64,000 nt of DNA from Rhodococcus sp. P1Y. Its GTDB lineage: Bacteria > Actinomycetota > Actinomycetes > Mycobacteriales > Mycobacteriaceae. The DNA lies in NCBI RefSeq assembly GCF_003641205.1, contig NZ_CP032762.1:4402001-4466000 (forward strand), in the 5' to 3' direction. The notes beneath the pieces are model-generated. The model was not told the origin of the DNA. It ran no database searches and saw only the letters and a program-made list of their open reading frames with translations. Position numbers and translations under genes: made by a program. Shown here piece after piece: positions 27,360 through 36,711 of the stretch (position 1 is the first letter of the stretch; each line of letters begins with the position of its first letter).

Positions 27360-28658
27360 TCAGTCGGCTCGATCGGCGCCGGCCAGGGCACCTTCGTAAT
27401 CGGCGAGGTCGATCTCCTCGGCCGTCACCGTCTTGTCGCCGTTGTAGACGTCACGATCGATCTCGTCGTCGGCGTTGGCAACCAACATCGCCACGAAGGT
27501 GTCGCCGTTGACGTTGAGGAAAGTTCGGAAGATTCCAGCGAACCAGTCGACGGCAATCAGCAGACCCACGGCCTCGAATGGAAGGCCCAGTGATGTTGCC
27601 AAGAACATTGCGACGACCGGAAACCCTCCCGGCACCGTGATCGTGCCCATGTTGAGCAGAATCGCCAGCCCCATACCGAGGGCGATCTGGCCGAAGCTCA
27701 GATCGATGTTGCCTGCTTGCGCAAGGAACATCACCACGATCATGTAGTTGAGGACAGCTCCGTACGAACCCATCGTCAACCCGATCGACAACGTGAAATT
27801 CGCAACTTTCTGACTGACGCCGACCTTTTCGACCGTGTTCTTCAGCACGGTTGGGAAGGTGACCGCCGAACTGGTAGTCGTGACCGCCACGACTGTCTGC
27901 TCGGTCAGTTTGTGCGGCAGCTTCCACGGATTCAGTCGGGTACGTACGGTCACGACTGCCACGAACAGTAGGAACAGAATGAGCACGCCGAGAAGTGTTG
28001 TACCCAGGTAACTCAGCGCGGTGCTCACGACAGAGAACCCGACATCTCCCGCGAGCGCGGCGAGCAGACAGAAGACCCCGATCGGGGCGATGAGCATGAC
28101 CAGCCGGATCATCGTGAGAACGATCTGTTGAATCTGATCGAACAGGGTGAGTACACCGGTGTCACCGGTCTTGTTCACATGGATGCGCAGAGCTACGCCG
28201 AACAACAGCGAGAAGATGATGATGGGCACCATCGTTGCCGTCGACATTGCGCTGAATACGTTGGTCGAGACGAAATTGAGCAGCGTGTCCTGCCAGCCCA
28301 GAGCCTCTCCTGCCGACGCCTCCAGACTTGGATCCAGCTCCTGAGTGAACACCATGCCCGTACCGGGCCGGATGATGGTGCTGAGAACCCAGGCCAGTAC
28401 GGCGGCCACGAACGAGAAGCCGATCATCCATTTGAACGTCCGGAATGCGATCCGGCCCGTTCCGGTCCCGGACATCGAACCCGTCGCAACGATGACCGAG
28501 GCCATGACGAGCGGGACAATCGACATCTGAATCAACCGAATGAAGAGATCTCCGATGAACTTCAGATTGGCGGCCCAGTCACCGACAATCAGACCGAACG
28601 CGATCCCGCCGATGGCGGCGAGACCGATCTGCACCGCCGGGTGCCGAAAAATTTTCAT
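27360..28658 (-). CDS. Dicarboxylate/amino acid:cation symporter (DAACS family)
   Basis: A 432-residue membrane transporter of the GltP/DctA family, which imports C4-dicarboxylates or acidic amino acids with protons or sodium. Family signatures include the serine-rich hairpin TTTSSAVTFPTVLKN and the conserved GFPVVAMFLATSLGLP region; eight or more membrane spans are visible, starting IGLAAIGGIAFGLIVGDWA. The N-terminus MKIFRHPAVQ fits the family. The C-terminus is a short acidic cytosolic tail. It follows the amino-acid permease gene by 67 bases on the same strand and may be co-transcribed. Confidence 0.92.
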   Translation of the reverse strand: MKIFRHPAVQIGLAAIGGIAFGLIVGDWAANLKFIGDLFIRLIQMSIVPLVMASVIVATGSMSGTGTGRIAFRTFKWMIGFSFVAAVLAWVLSTIIRPGTGMVFTQELDPSLEASAGEALGWQDTLLNFVSTNVFSAMSTATMVPIIIFSLLFGVALRIHVNKTGDTGVLTLFDQIQQIVLTMIRLVMLIAPIGVFCLLAALAGDVGFSVVSTALSYLGTTLLGVLILFLLFVAVVTVRTRLNPWKLPHKLTEQTVVAVTTTSSAVTFPTVLKNTVEKVGVSQKVANFTLSIGLTMGSYGAVLNYMIVVMFLAQAGNIDLSFGQIALGMGLAILLNMGTITVPGGFPVVAMFLATSLGLPFEAVGLLIAVDWFAGIFRTFLNVNGDTFVAMLVANADDEIDRDVYNGDKTVTAEEIDLADYEGALAGADRAD

Positions 28659-28725
28659 GCCTCAAATTAAGCGCGACGAGATACGGCTCGGTGTCGGTCG
28701 TATTTCGCTCCTATTACGGCCGGAA

Positions 28726-30123
28726 TCAGTCGAGAACCTCACGGTCGAAGATCATCATCTTCGCGTAATACACACCTCCGGATGCAATCAGTCCGAGCAC
28801 GATCGCGGTGGGAACGCGGGCGTCATCCGGCGTGACCAGGACGAAGCACGCAACGCCCAGCCACAGCAACGCGAAAACAGCGACCGGAACCTCGAACCGG
28901 CCGAGACTGAACCCACCCTCTCGCTTGTCCAGACGAGCACGCACCACGAGATAGAGAATGACGATCCCGGCGTAGATGAGTGCGGGAAGTATCGTCGAGC
29001 CGAGGATGAGCTGCAACAGCGCGTCTCCCGGCAAACCGACCAACAAAGCCACACCGATCACCAAAATCAGAACGGTGGCGAAAACTGGGGTTCGAGTGCG
29101 CGAGTTGACTTTTCGCATCAGTCCATGCGCAGGGAACCGTCTGTCCCTCGCCATGGCAAAGACCTGCCGTGAGCACGCCGCCATCACCACCATGCCCGCA
29201 CCGAAGATCGCGAAGACAATGGCCGACAGTAGAATTCGTTCAGGAATCGGTCCCAGTTGATCTCGGATGATGAAGGCAACCGGGGAGTCGCTGCTGCTGA
29301 CGGCTCCGACATCCTCGATCGCGACGGTGAGCGCGATCAAGAAAAGCAGCCCGGCGACACCGGCAGCCACGACTGACGCAACGATGGCACGAGGCACGCT
29401 GCGGTACGGATCCCGGGCTTCCTCGGCTAGATTCGCCGCGGAATCGAACCCGACGAGCGTCGTCAAGCCCATCAGCATCCCTGCCATCAGGCCGCCGCCG
29501 ATCGCGTAGTAGTTGCTCGTATCCGAGACGACTCCACGCGAGGAAAGGTTGCCTATCTCGCCGGTACCGGTGAACACGACGACCGCTGCCAGTGCAAGCA
29601 CCAGCACAACAACGATGCCGAGCTCTACGGCAACCGCTCCCGAGGTGATGATCCCGAGCAATCGGGTCGAGGCGATCACCAAGACGGCCTGAACGATCAT
29701 GACCGCGAGCGTGATGACGCGGGAGACGTCTTCGTCGGCTTCCATCCCCAGCAGCGGCATCAATGCCTGACTGGACAACGCACTGTCCATCGCCACGACC
29801 GCGATGGCCAAGTACCAGAACGTGAGCCACCCGAACAGCCAGCCAATTCTCGGATTGGTCAGGCGCGATGCCCACTGGTAGGACGATCCGCTGAGAGCTA
29901 TCCGAGCAGCGAATTGCGCCACCACGAGTGCAACCAAGGTCTGGCCGACCGCGGCGATCACCCAGAGCCATATACCGACAGGACCTGCTGTGGTCAGAAG
30001 CTCGCCGTACGTCGCAAACACACCGACTGCGACCGAGATGAACGCGAACGAAATAGCGAACACCTGAAACCCGCCCAATGTCCGCTTCAGTTCGTTCGCT
30101 GTCTCGACGGATGAATCGGACAT
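28726..30123 (-). CDS. APC-family amino acid permease
   Basis: A 465-residue permease with about twelve hydrophobic segments. The start of the transport domain (LKRTLGGFQVFAISFAFISV) and LVGFDSAANLAEEARDPYRS are typical of the amino acid-polyamine-organocation family, in the GABA/choline permease-like branch. Start ATG 30123 is chosen since GGGAGG lies seven bases upstream; 25 further codons are open upstream but poorly supported. Substrate unknown: an amino acid or amine. It is divergent from the amidase gene across 170 bases, so the two may share regulation. Confidence 0.88.
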   Translation of the reverse strand: MSDSSVETANELKRTLGGFQVFAISFAFISVAVGVFATYGELLTTAGPVGIWLWVIAAVGQTLVALVVAQFAARIALSGSSYQWASRLTNPRIGWLFGWLTFWYLAIAVVAMDSALSSQALMPLLGMEADEDVSRVITLAVMIVQAVLVIASTRLLGIITSGAVAVELGIVVVLVLALAAVVVFTGTGEIGNLSSRGVVSDTSNYYAIGGGLMAGMLMGLTTLVGFDSAANLAEEARDPYRSVPRAIVASVVAAGVAGLLFLIALTVAIEDVGAVSSSDSPVAFIIRDQLGPIPERILLSAIVFAIFGAGMVVMAACSRQVFAMARDRRFPAHGLMRKVNSRTRTPVFATVLILVIGVALLVGLPGDALLQLILGSTILPALIYAGIVILYLVVRARLDKREGGFSLGRFEVPVAVFALLWLGVACFVLVTPDDARVPTAIVLGLIASGGVYYAKMMIFDREVLD

Positions 30124-30244
30124 CGCGGTACCTCCCATTGCCTGTGGAGATTCCGGCGTCACATGTCGGAACGTCACGGAGAGGCTAACCCGCCCCACGC
30201 CAGGGTCGACCGACTTCGCTGGATCTCACCCGCGGGGCATGACT

Positions 30245-30267
30245 TATAGTCGGTCGGTCAGGCCGAC
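30245..30267 (+). promoter_or_regulatory. Possible promoter -10 and operator before the amidase gene
   Basis: A TATAGT (30245-30250) that could act as a -10 element is followed by GTCGG-TCAGG-CCGAC, a perfect palindrome with five-base arms (30253-30257 and 30263-30267). An operator just downstream of the -10 would block transcription. No convincing -35 is seen. Both assignments are inferred. Confidence 0.4.
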
Positions 30268-30293
30268 GATGCCCTGGCAAAGGGGAGGTTCCA

Positions 30294-31724
30294 ATGTCAG
30301 ATCCCGACCGAATTCATGCGTTCACGAGCGATGCGCTGGGCGAACTCGATGCGACAGGGGTCGCAGAGGCGATCAGGTCCGGTGACATCAGCGCGGTCGA
30401 CGCCGTCGAGGCCGCTGTTGCACGCGCCGACGCGGTGAACGTTCATCTCAATGCCGTCCAGACACCGGATTTCGATCGTGCGCTGGAACGTGCCCGACGC
30501 CCTGCCGCAGGTCCGTTCTCGGGTGTACCGACGTTCGTCAAGGACAACACCGACGTCGCTGGACTGCCGACCAACCATGGTTCACTCGCCATCGATTCCC
30601 GACCTGCTACACGCAACGCGGGATTCACCGATCAGCTCCTCTCGTCGGGTCTGATCAGTCTGGGCAAGTCGACATTGCCCGAGTTCGGCTTCAACGCAAG
30701 CACCGAATTCGAGACTTTGCCGCCGACCCGCAATCCGTGGAACACCGAGTTCTCCAGCGGCGCCTCATCGGGCGGATCCGCAGCACTCGTGGCAGCTGGG
30801 GTTGTTCCCATCGCCCATGCGAACGACGGCGGCGGTTCCATTCGTATACCGGCAGCGGCATGCGGTCTTGTCGGGCTCAAACTCACCCGCGGCCGCGAGA
30901 TTGCCGACGCCCATGCCTCCGGCATGCCCGTGAATATCGTGTCCAACGGTGTCCTCACCCGCTCGGTGCGCGACACAGCTGCATTCGTCGCACAGGTCGA
31001 GCGATACCGCACCGCACCGAAGCTGCGCCCGGTCGGGCTGGTGGAAGGGCCGTCGTCCCGACGATTGCGTATCGGGGTGATCACACAATCATTGCCCGGG
31101 ATCGAAGTGGACGAGCCCACCAGGGTCGCCGTCGCGGATGCGTCCGCGAGGTTGAGCGAGCTCGGCCACGATGTCAGCGAACTGGATTTGCCGTTGCCCG
31201 AGAAGGATCTTCGCGAATTCCAGAAGGACTTCGAGCACTACTGGGGATTGATGGCGTTCGCTGTTCAGAAGTTCGGCAGGAAAGTGATGGACCCGACGTT
31301 CGAGTCCCGTAGGACGGACGCGTTGACACAGGGCCTCTCGCGGATGTTCGTGCGAAATTTCTGGCGAACGCCGCAAGTGGTTCGGCGGTTGCGCAAGTCC
31401 GAGGCCAGGTATCACCAGGCCTTCGCCGATATCGACGTCATGGTCTCGCCCGTGCTCGCACACGCGACCCCTCGGCTGGGACATCTGTCCCCCGCCAACG
31501 GATTCGATGTGCTGTTCCCCCGGCTGCTCGCCTATGTCGCGTTCACTCCCCTCAACAACGCGTCCGGGGGCCCCGCAATCTCACTCCCCCTCTCGCACAC
31601 CGCGGATGGACTTCCTGTCGGTGTTCAATTCTCCGCCGATCACGGCCACGAGTCGACGCTGCTGGAGTTGGCCTTCGAACTCGAAGCGGCCCACCCCTTT
31701 CGCCGGATCACATCGTCGACCTAG
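30294..31724 (+). CDS. Amidase (amidase-signature family)
   Basis: A 476-residue amidase-signature hydrolase, splitting a carboxamide to acid and ammonia (or amine). The Ser-cisSer-Lys triad is visible: Lys83 in TFVKDNTDVAG, Ser158 in SSGASSGGSAALV and Ser182 in DGGGSIRIPAA. Length is normal. A GGGGAGG site precedes ATG 30294. It is divergent from an amino-acid permease and convergent with a luciferase-like oxidoreductase with which it shares a CTAG at the stops. No gene nearby suggests GatCAB, so a catabolic role is more likely than tRNA transamidation. Confidence 0.92.
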   Translation: MSDPDRIHAFTSDALGELDATGVAEAIRSGDISAVDAVEAAVARADAVNVHLNAVQTPDFDRALERARRPAAGPFSGVPTFVKDNTDVAGLPTNHGSLAIDSRPATRNAGFTDQLLSSGLISLGKSTLPEFGFNASTEFETLPPTRNPWNTEFSSGASSGGSAALVAAGVVPIAHANDGGGSIRIPAAACGLVGLKLTRGREIADAHASGMPVNIVSNGVLTRSVRDTAAFVAQVERYRTAPKLRPVGLVEGPSSRRLRIGVITQSLPGIEVDEPTRVAVADASARLSELGHDVSELDLPLPEKDLREFQKDFEHYWGLMAFAVQKFGRKVMDPTFESRRTDALTQGLSRMFVRNFWRTPQVVRRLRKSEARYHQAFADIDVMVSPVLAHATPRLGHLSPANGFDVLFPRLLAYVAFTPLNNASGGPAISLPLSHTADGLPVGVQFSADHGHESTLLELAFELEAAHPFRRITSST

Positions 31725-32749
31725 CCTCTGTCGATCAGAGGGGCCACCTCGGTGCCGAGCAACTCGATGCCTCGAAGTAGGTCGTTGTGAGCCAGACGAG
31801 GATTCGTCATTTGCAGGGACAACCTGTCTACACCGCCCAGCTGTTCGCTCACTCTGAGAATCTTGTCGGCCACGGTCTTCGGGTCCCCCATGAAGAAGGC
31901 CCCGTTCGGTCCCGAGGTTGCATCGAACTGCGCTCGGGTCGGCTGAGCGAATCCGCGCTCACGAGAGACCTTGGTGAACATCTCGTGCCATCCGGGGTAG
32001 ATGGTGTCCGCTGCCACCTGGGTCGACTCGGCGACGAAACCGAACACGTGTAGTCCAACCTTCAGCTTCTCCGGCGCATGCCCCGCCTGAGCTCCCGCGC
32101 GGCGGTAGAGGTCGACCAGCGGAGCGAACTGACGAGGTTCACCGCCGATGATCGCGATCATCAAAGGTAGCCCCAACAGGCCTGCGCGAGCGAAGGATTC
32201 GGGTGACCCACCGACGCCTACCCAGATCGGCAGGGGATCTTGAACCGGTCGTGGGTAGACGCTCTGTCGATCGAGCGCAGGTCGATGCTTACCGGACCAG
32301 GTGACCTCGACGTTGTCGCGGATCTGCAGCAGGAGATCGAGCTTCTCGATGAAGAGCGAGTCGTAGTCTTGCAGGTCGAGGCCGAACAACGGGAACGACT
32401 CGGTGAAGGAACCACGGCCTACCACGAGGTCGATTCGCCCCTTGGAAATCAGATCGAGAGTGGCGAACTCCTGAAACACCCGCACCGGATCGTCTGCACT
32501 GAGAACTTTCACGGCACTGCCGAGTCGAATCCGCTCCGTCCGTGCGGCCGCGGCGGCAAGAATGATCGACGGTGCCGAGTCGTAGTACTCGCTGCGGTGA
32601 TGCTCACCGATGCCGAACGAGTACAGCCCGACCTGATCGGCCAGCGAAATCTCCTCCAGCAGGTGCCCCATCCTCTCTGCCGGACCGATGACGCGTTCGT
32701 CGGTCGGGTCTGTCACGGAGGAGACGAAGCTGTCTACGCCCAAGTGCAT
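31721..32749 (-). CDS. Luciferase-like (LLM) flavin-dependent oxidoreductase
   Basis: A 342-residue luciferase-fold oxidoreductase. Typical features are LADQVGLYSFGIGEHHRSEY near residue 40, the IRLGSAVKVLSADDPVRVF strand near 85 and ISKGRIDLVVGRGSFTESFP near 110. Start ATG 32749 is taken because GAGAGG sits six bases upstream and the family begins MHLGVDSFV; twenty codons open upstream are unlike the family. It probably uses FMNH2 or F420. It stands 221 bases downstream of the old-yellow-enzyme gene on the same strand, so it might be part of that catabolic set. Confidence 0.85.
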   Translation of the reverse strand: MHLGVDSFVSSVTDPTDERVIGPAERMGHLLEEISLADQVGLYSFGIGEHHRSEYYDSAPSIILAAAAARTERIRLGSAVKVLSADDPVRVFQEFATLDLISKGRIDLVVGRGSFTESFPLFGLDLQDYDSLFIEKLDLLLQIRDNVEVTWSGKHRPALDRQSVYPRPVQDPLPIWVGVGGSPESFARAGLLGLPLMIAIIGGEPRQFAPLVDLYRRAGAQAGHAPEKLKVGLHVFGFVAESTQVAADTIYPGWHEMFTKVSRERGFAQPTRAQFDATSGPNGAFFMGDPKTVADKILRVSEQLGGVDRLSLQMTNPRLAHNDLLRGIELLGTEVAPLIDRG

Positions 32750-32970
32750 GATCGGCCTCTCGATTCGTTGTCGGACTGGACCGCCCAACTTCATTGTAGA
32801 TTCAACCAATCAAGTCGAAGTTCATTCCACAACGCCGGTAGGTGGCCCGAAGACGATATTCGTCCTCCGACTCCCCTGATGTCGTCGCGGCTGGCGGCCA
32901 ATTCCGGGTACCGCTACCCGGGTTGCGAGTTACCGCCAGCCGCGACGAGCACGCACGCGGGTCTTGCGGA

Positions 32971-34083
32971 CTATCGACCCGACACCACCGATCTGCGTGC
33001 GAAGGCGCGGGAGTAGTTCGGTGGATACCGCAGAGATTCACCGAGATGCAGTGCAGCGCGGTGCGCCCAGTTGGGGTCACGCAGAAGCTCGCGCGCCAGG
33101 AACACCGCATCGGCTTCACCGGACCCCACGATCGCCTCCGCCTGGTCAGTTTCGGTGATCAGCCCGACGGCAGCAGTCGGCAGACCAGTACGTCGTCTGA
33201 TCTCTGCGGCGAAACGAGTTTGGTAACCCGGCCCAACCGGGATGCGGGCATCCGGAACCATCCCACCGGTGGACACGTCGAACAGATCGACTCCGTGGCC
33301 CGACAGTGTGTCGGCGAGCGCAACACTGTCCTCGAGAGTCCACCCGGGCCGGGGGTCGTCGGTGTCTCCGCTGAGCCAGTCGGTGGCAGAAACACGGAAG
33401 AACAGCGGACGATCGTCGGGCCATTCGGCGCGCACAGCGTCGACGACGTCGACGGCAAAGCGCATCCTGTTCTCCAGCGATCCGCCGTACTGGTCCGTGC
33501 GTCGATTGGCGGCCGGGGACAGGAACTGGTGGATCAGATATCCGTGCGCTCCGTGCAATTCGAGTACGTCGAATCCTGCATCGCGCGCATGGCGGGCGCT
33601 GGAACCGAACGCCGCCACCATGTCGGCGATCTGTTCCGTGGTCAGTTCCGATGGAGTCGGCATCTCACCGAACGCGACAGGACTCGGAGCGAGAGTCCCC
33701 CACTGCTGTTCGATATGCGAACCGTCACCCCATGGCCGTCCCGTCGAGCCCTTTCTGCCTGCATGAACCAATTGAATGCCTGCCGCCGTTCCCTGACTGT
33801 GCAGGAAATCGATGACTCGGCGATGCGAACGGGCCTGAATACTGTTCCACAATCCGAGATCGAACTCGCTGCTCCGGCCATCCGGCGTGACCGAGGTTGC
33901 CTCGACCATCGCCAGCCCCACTCCCCCGATCGCACGTGCCGCGAAGTGCTGAAAGTGCCAATCCGTGGCCGAGCCCGTTGCGGGCCCGGACGGCTCGGCC
34001 GCGAACTGCATCATCGGCGACATCCACACCCGGTTCTCGATCGTCAACCCGCGCAGCGTGATCGGTTCGAACAGCGCGCTCAT
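32971..34083 (-). CDS. NADH:flavin oxidoreductase, old yellow enzyme (YqjM-like)
   Basis: A 370-residue FMN-dependent ene-reductase. Signature stretches are LFEPITLRGLTIENRVWMSP at the start, IQLVHAGRKGS near residue 100, and FDVLELHGAHGYLIHQFLSP then GGSLENRMRFAVD near 180-215. Such enzymes reduce activated C=C bonds, or nitro groups, with NAD(P)H. The start overlaps the amidohydrolase stop as ATGA, so this is the last gene of a six-gene catabolic operon. In ring-degradation pathways these enzymes saturate dienelactone- or enone-type intermediates; the actual substrate is unknown. Confidence 0.9.
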   Translation of the reverse strand: MSALFEPITLRGLTIENRVWMSPMMQFAAEPSGPATGSATDWHFQHFAARAIGGVGLAMVEATSVTPDGRSSEFDLGLWNSIQARSHRRVIDFLHSQGTAAGIQLVHAGRKGSTGRPWGDGSHIEQQWGTLAPSPVAFGEMPTPSELTTEQIADMVAAFGSSARHARDAGFDVLELHGAHGYLIHQFLSPAANRRTDQYGGSLENRMRFAVDVVDAVRAEWPDDRPLFFRVSATDWLSGDTDDPRPGWTLEDSVALADTLSGHGVDLFDVSTGGMVPDARIPVGPGYQTRFAAEIRRRTGLPTAAVGLITETDQAEAIVGSGEADAVFLARELLRDPNWAHRAALHLGESLRYPPNYSRAFARRSVVSGR

Positions 34084-35063
34084 GACAGAGCCGCCGACGT
34101 GACACGCACCCCGAGGAAGCTGCGGCCGTTGCGCTCGATGGTCGCGCGGTCGAGACCGGAGTGGTCCACGAAATCGGCGATGTCGAACTCAGCCATGTCG
34201 AACGGATAGTCGGTACCGCACACTATCCGATCTTCGCCGGCATGGGCGCGTAGCAGATCCAGTGCCACCTGGTCGTGCGTCACGGTGTCGAAAAACGGGA
34301 TACGGAACAGCTCGCGCGGGTTCGCTCTACTGCCGGCCCGGACGTCGGGCCGGGCCTCCCAGGCGTGCTGCCAGCGGCCCAGAAGGCTCGGAGCGCAACC
34401 ACCGCCGTGCACGAAACACAGACGCAAGTCCGGCAGTTCTTCGATGACGCCGCCCAGGATGCTCGACGCCACGGCCGTCGCAGTTTCCACCGGGTTTCCG
34501 ACGAGGTTCGCCAGGTAGTACTTCGACCACTCCGGCCGCGGAAGCTGCATCGGGTGCACCAGCACCGCCATCCGGTGCGCCGCTGCCGACCGCAGCACCT
34601 CTCGAAGTACACCGGAATCGAATGACGCTCCACGCAGCACAGGCGGGATCGCGATGCCCGAGAGAATGTTCTGGGCCGCCAAAGCCTGAATCTGGCGCTC
34701 GGCGGCGTCGGCGTCGTCAAGCCGAATGGATCCAAGGCCCGCAATGCGCCCGGCCGAGTCCGACACAACCTTCGCGAGGGCGTCGTTGTAGGAATCGGTG
34801 TAGTCACCGGCAGGTTTGTCGGCATCGACCGCGAAGGCGAAGGGAGGCGTGGACAGCGCCCGCACAGCAATTCCGAAGGCGTCCATGTCTGCCAGGATCG
34901 CATCGACGTCACTCATCGATTCGGTTCTGATGGACAGCGGGACGTCGCCGAGGAACAGTTCACCGTCGCGGTCGTGCATGGCTCCGAACGGTGAATTCGG
35001 TGGAAGACCGAACAGGTCGGTCGGCAACCAGTGGGCGTGGACATCGACCAGATCTGCGCTCAC
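34080..35063 (-). CDS. ACMSD-like metal-dependent amidohydrolase/decarboxylase
   Basis: A 327-residue protein of the amidohydrolase_2 family, closest in look to 2-amino-3-carboxymuconate-6-semialdehyde decarboxylase (ACMSD). Metal-site features are the N-terminal HxH in LVDVHAHWLP, LVHPMQLPRP in mid-protein, LCFVHGGGCAPSLLGRWQHA and the late Asp in IVCGTDYPFDMAEF. Family members decarboxylate or hydrate aromatic acids and ring-cleavage products using zinc. GTG 35063 overlaps the cupin stop (GTGA). In this operon it would act on a product of the hydroxylase or of ring cleavage. Confidence 0.85.
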   Translation of the reverse strand: MSADLVDVHAHWLPTDLFGLPPNSPFGAMHDRDGELFLGDVPLSIRTESMSDVDAILADMDAFGIAVRALSTPPFAFAVDADKPAGDYTDSYNDALAKVVSDSAGRIAGLGSIRLDDADAAERQIQALAAQNILSGIAIPPVLRGASFDSGVLREVLRSAAAHRMAVLVHPMQLPRPEWSKYYLANLVGNPVETATAVASSILGGVIEELPDLRLCFVHGGGCAPSLLGRWQHAWEARPDVRAGSRANPRELFRIPFFDTVTHDQVALDLLRAHAGEDRIVCGTDYPFDMAEFDIADFVDHSGLDRATIERNGRSFLGVRVTSAALS

Positions 35064-35497
35064 GACGCCACCGCCAACGGCGCGTTGTCGGAGTCGAGAT
35101 GTTCCACCGTGGTGAAGACGAGTTCACCGTCGCCGACGTTCTCGATATCGTGAAGTAGGTATTCACCTGCGGCGAAATGAAAGTGGCGTGTTTCGCCCGC
35201 CGAGTAGGAGACGTCGCGCGTTGTTCCGTCGAATGTGTGCTGCCTGCTCGTGCCGGCGTTCACGGCGGTCCAGAAGTAGTCGAGCACGTGCCTGTGGGCG
35301 TGCCACCGCTCGCCCGGTGCCAGCCGGATCTCCCATACACGTACTCGATCGTTCTCGCTGAGCAGCTTCGATCCCACCTCGCCGTCGAAGGCATGGGCGT
35401 CGAACTCTGCGCGCAGCTCATCGCTCCACCCGTCGAAATTTTCGCCGACGAGCGTGCCAGCCAACGGAAGATCACTGAGAAAGCTGTTGGAGGTCAT
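35060..35497 (-). CDS. Cupin-domain protein
   Basis: A 145-residue single-cupin protein. The first cupin motif is seen around LAPGERWHAHRHVLDYFW near residue 60-75 and the second around GETRHFHFAAGEYLLHDIEN near 100-120. A metal could be held by His66, His68 and later histidines. Such small cupins are often ring-cleavage dioxygenases, isomerases or accessory sugar-like binders; I cannot tell which. It lies between the FAD monooxygenase (23-base gap) and the ACMSD-like gene (overlap), the position where a ring-cleaving step would be expected. GAAGGGAA precedes the start. Confidence 0.75.
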   Translation of the reverse strand: MTSNSFLSDLPLAGTLVGENFDGWSDELRAEFDAHAFDGEVGSKLLSENDRVRVWEIRLAPGERWHAHRHVLDYFWTAVNAGTSRQHTFDGTTRDVSYSAGETRHFHFAAGEYLLHDIENVGDGELVFTTVEHLDSDNAPLAVAS

Positions 35498-35520
35498 GAT
35501 GATTTCCCTTCCTGTGGTTT

Positions 35521-36711
35521 CTAGCGACCGGGGCCGTACAGGCCAAATCGGAGATCCTTGTCCCCTGGGGTCCAGGTGTTGGTGAACTGCGAGCGTTCAC
35601 CCATTGCCTTGACTCGAGCGAGCAAGTTGCTACTCAGCTCGAGCTGTCCGGGTTCCCATTTCTGTAGTGCTTCGGCGACGTTGCCTGCTGCCGCGGTCAA
35701 CGCATCGCTCAGTGCCCACGCGTCGGCTGCGGCCTTGGCTGTTCCTGCCGCGGCGTGCGGCCTCGCGCCGCATGCGGCGTCACCGATGAGTGCGACTCGG
35801 CCGCTCGCCATCTTCGATGCCCTCGAGTCCCAGACGACCTGGATGAACGGTGCTTCGGTCGAGGTGACAACTTCGGCTGCGGCAGGAGCGAGCATCCGAG
35901 CAGCGGCGTCGCGCATTTCGTCGATGTAGCGATCTTGTACCTGGTTCGGATGCACCGATACTTTGCCCAGGAAGCCTCGCTTGTCGGTGAGCATTTCGTC
36001 GAGATCGGGGCCCTCTGCGACATTCCGGTACCAGACGTAGTTCATCAACCTGTCCCCTACGGCGGTCCCGCGCGCGCTCGGGATCGGATACATCGTGATC
36101 TGCGAATGCGGAACGATGTTGTAGGTGATCGAGTTGTGCAGCAGCTCAGCAGTTTCGGGTGTCAGCAATGCCTCGTCGACGGTGCCGCGCCACCCGATGT
36201 AACCCGAATAGCTCAGTTGCACATCAGGATCGATTCGTGCTCGGTTCGCCGAGGTCACACCGTCCGCGATCACGACGAGATCCGCCTTTTCGCGCCGGCC
36301 GCTCACGAATCGGAGGGTTACGGAGTCCTCGTCCTGGTCGAACCCGCAAGCGAATTCGCCGAGGTGGTAGTGCTCGCGTCCGAAGTCGGCAAGCAATGCG
36401 CGGTAGAAGGTACCCCAGGAAGTGTGTGACCACGAGCGGGCGTCGCGGTCGAGCACCTGGTTGCCGTCGTCGATGTACTGGACCCAGTCGGTGGTGGTGC
36501 TGACATCTTCGGGCCGCTGCGAACTGCGCTCACGGAACCAGCGCAGAGTGTCGGGCTGGAGAACGATTCCGCCACCGCGTCCGTCGAGGTCCGATGGTGT
36601 GCGTTCGTACACGTCGACCTCGAATCCGAGATCCTTCAGAAGCAACGCGGCAGTGAGTCCGCCGATCGATCCTCCGATGACGACTGCTCTCGATCCTTTA
36701 TAGACGCTCAT
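35521..36711 (-). CDS. FAD-dependent aromatic/pyridine monooxygenase (2,6-dihydroxypyridine hydroxylase-like)
   Basis: A 396-residue group A flavin monooxygenase. FAD motifs are AVVIGGSIGGLTAALLLKD at the N-terminus, VVIADGVTSANRARI near residue 165 and LIGDAACGARPHAAAGTAKA near 310. The stretch NYVWYRNVAEGPDLDEMLTD and the RPHAAAG context closely resemble 2,6-dihydroxypyridine 3-monooxygenase of Arthrobacter nicotinovorans as I recall it; length also matches (397). It would hydroxylate a hydroxylated ring using NADH and O2. The start overlaps the MFS stop as ATGA. The natural ring could be a pyridine or a benzoid acid; similarity alone cannot decide. Confidence 0.85.
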   Translation of the reverse strand: MSVYKGSRAVVIGGSIGGLTAALLLKDLGFEVDVYERTPSDLDGRGGGIVLQPDTLRWFRERSSQRPEDVSTTTDWVQYIDDGNQVLDRDARSWSHTSWGTFYRALLADFGREHYHLGEFACGFDQDEDSVTLRFVSGRREKADLVVIADGVTSANRARIDPDVQLSYSGYIGWRGTVDEALLTPETAELLHNSITYNIVPHSQITMYPIPSARGTAVGDRLMNYVWYRNVAEGPDLDEMLTDKRGFLGKVSVHPNQVQDRYIDEMRDAAARMLAPAAAEVVTSTEAPFIQVVWDSRASKMASGRVALIGDAACGARPHAAAGTAKAAADAWALSDALTAAAGNVAEALQKWEPGQLELSSNLLARVKAMGERSQFTNTWTPGDKDLRFGLYGPGR

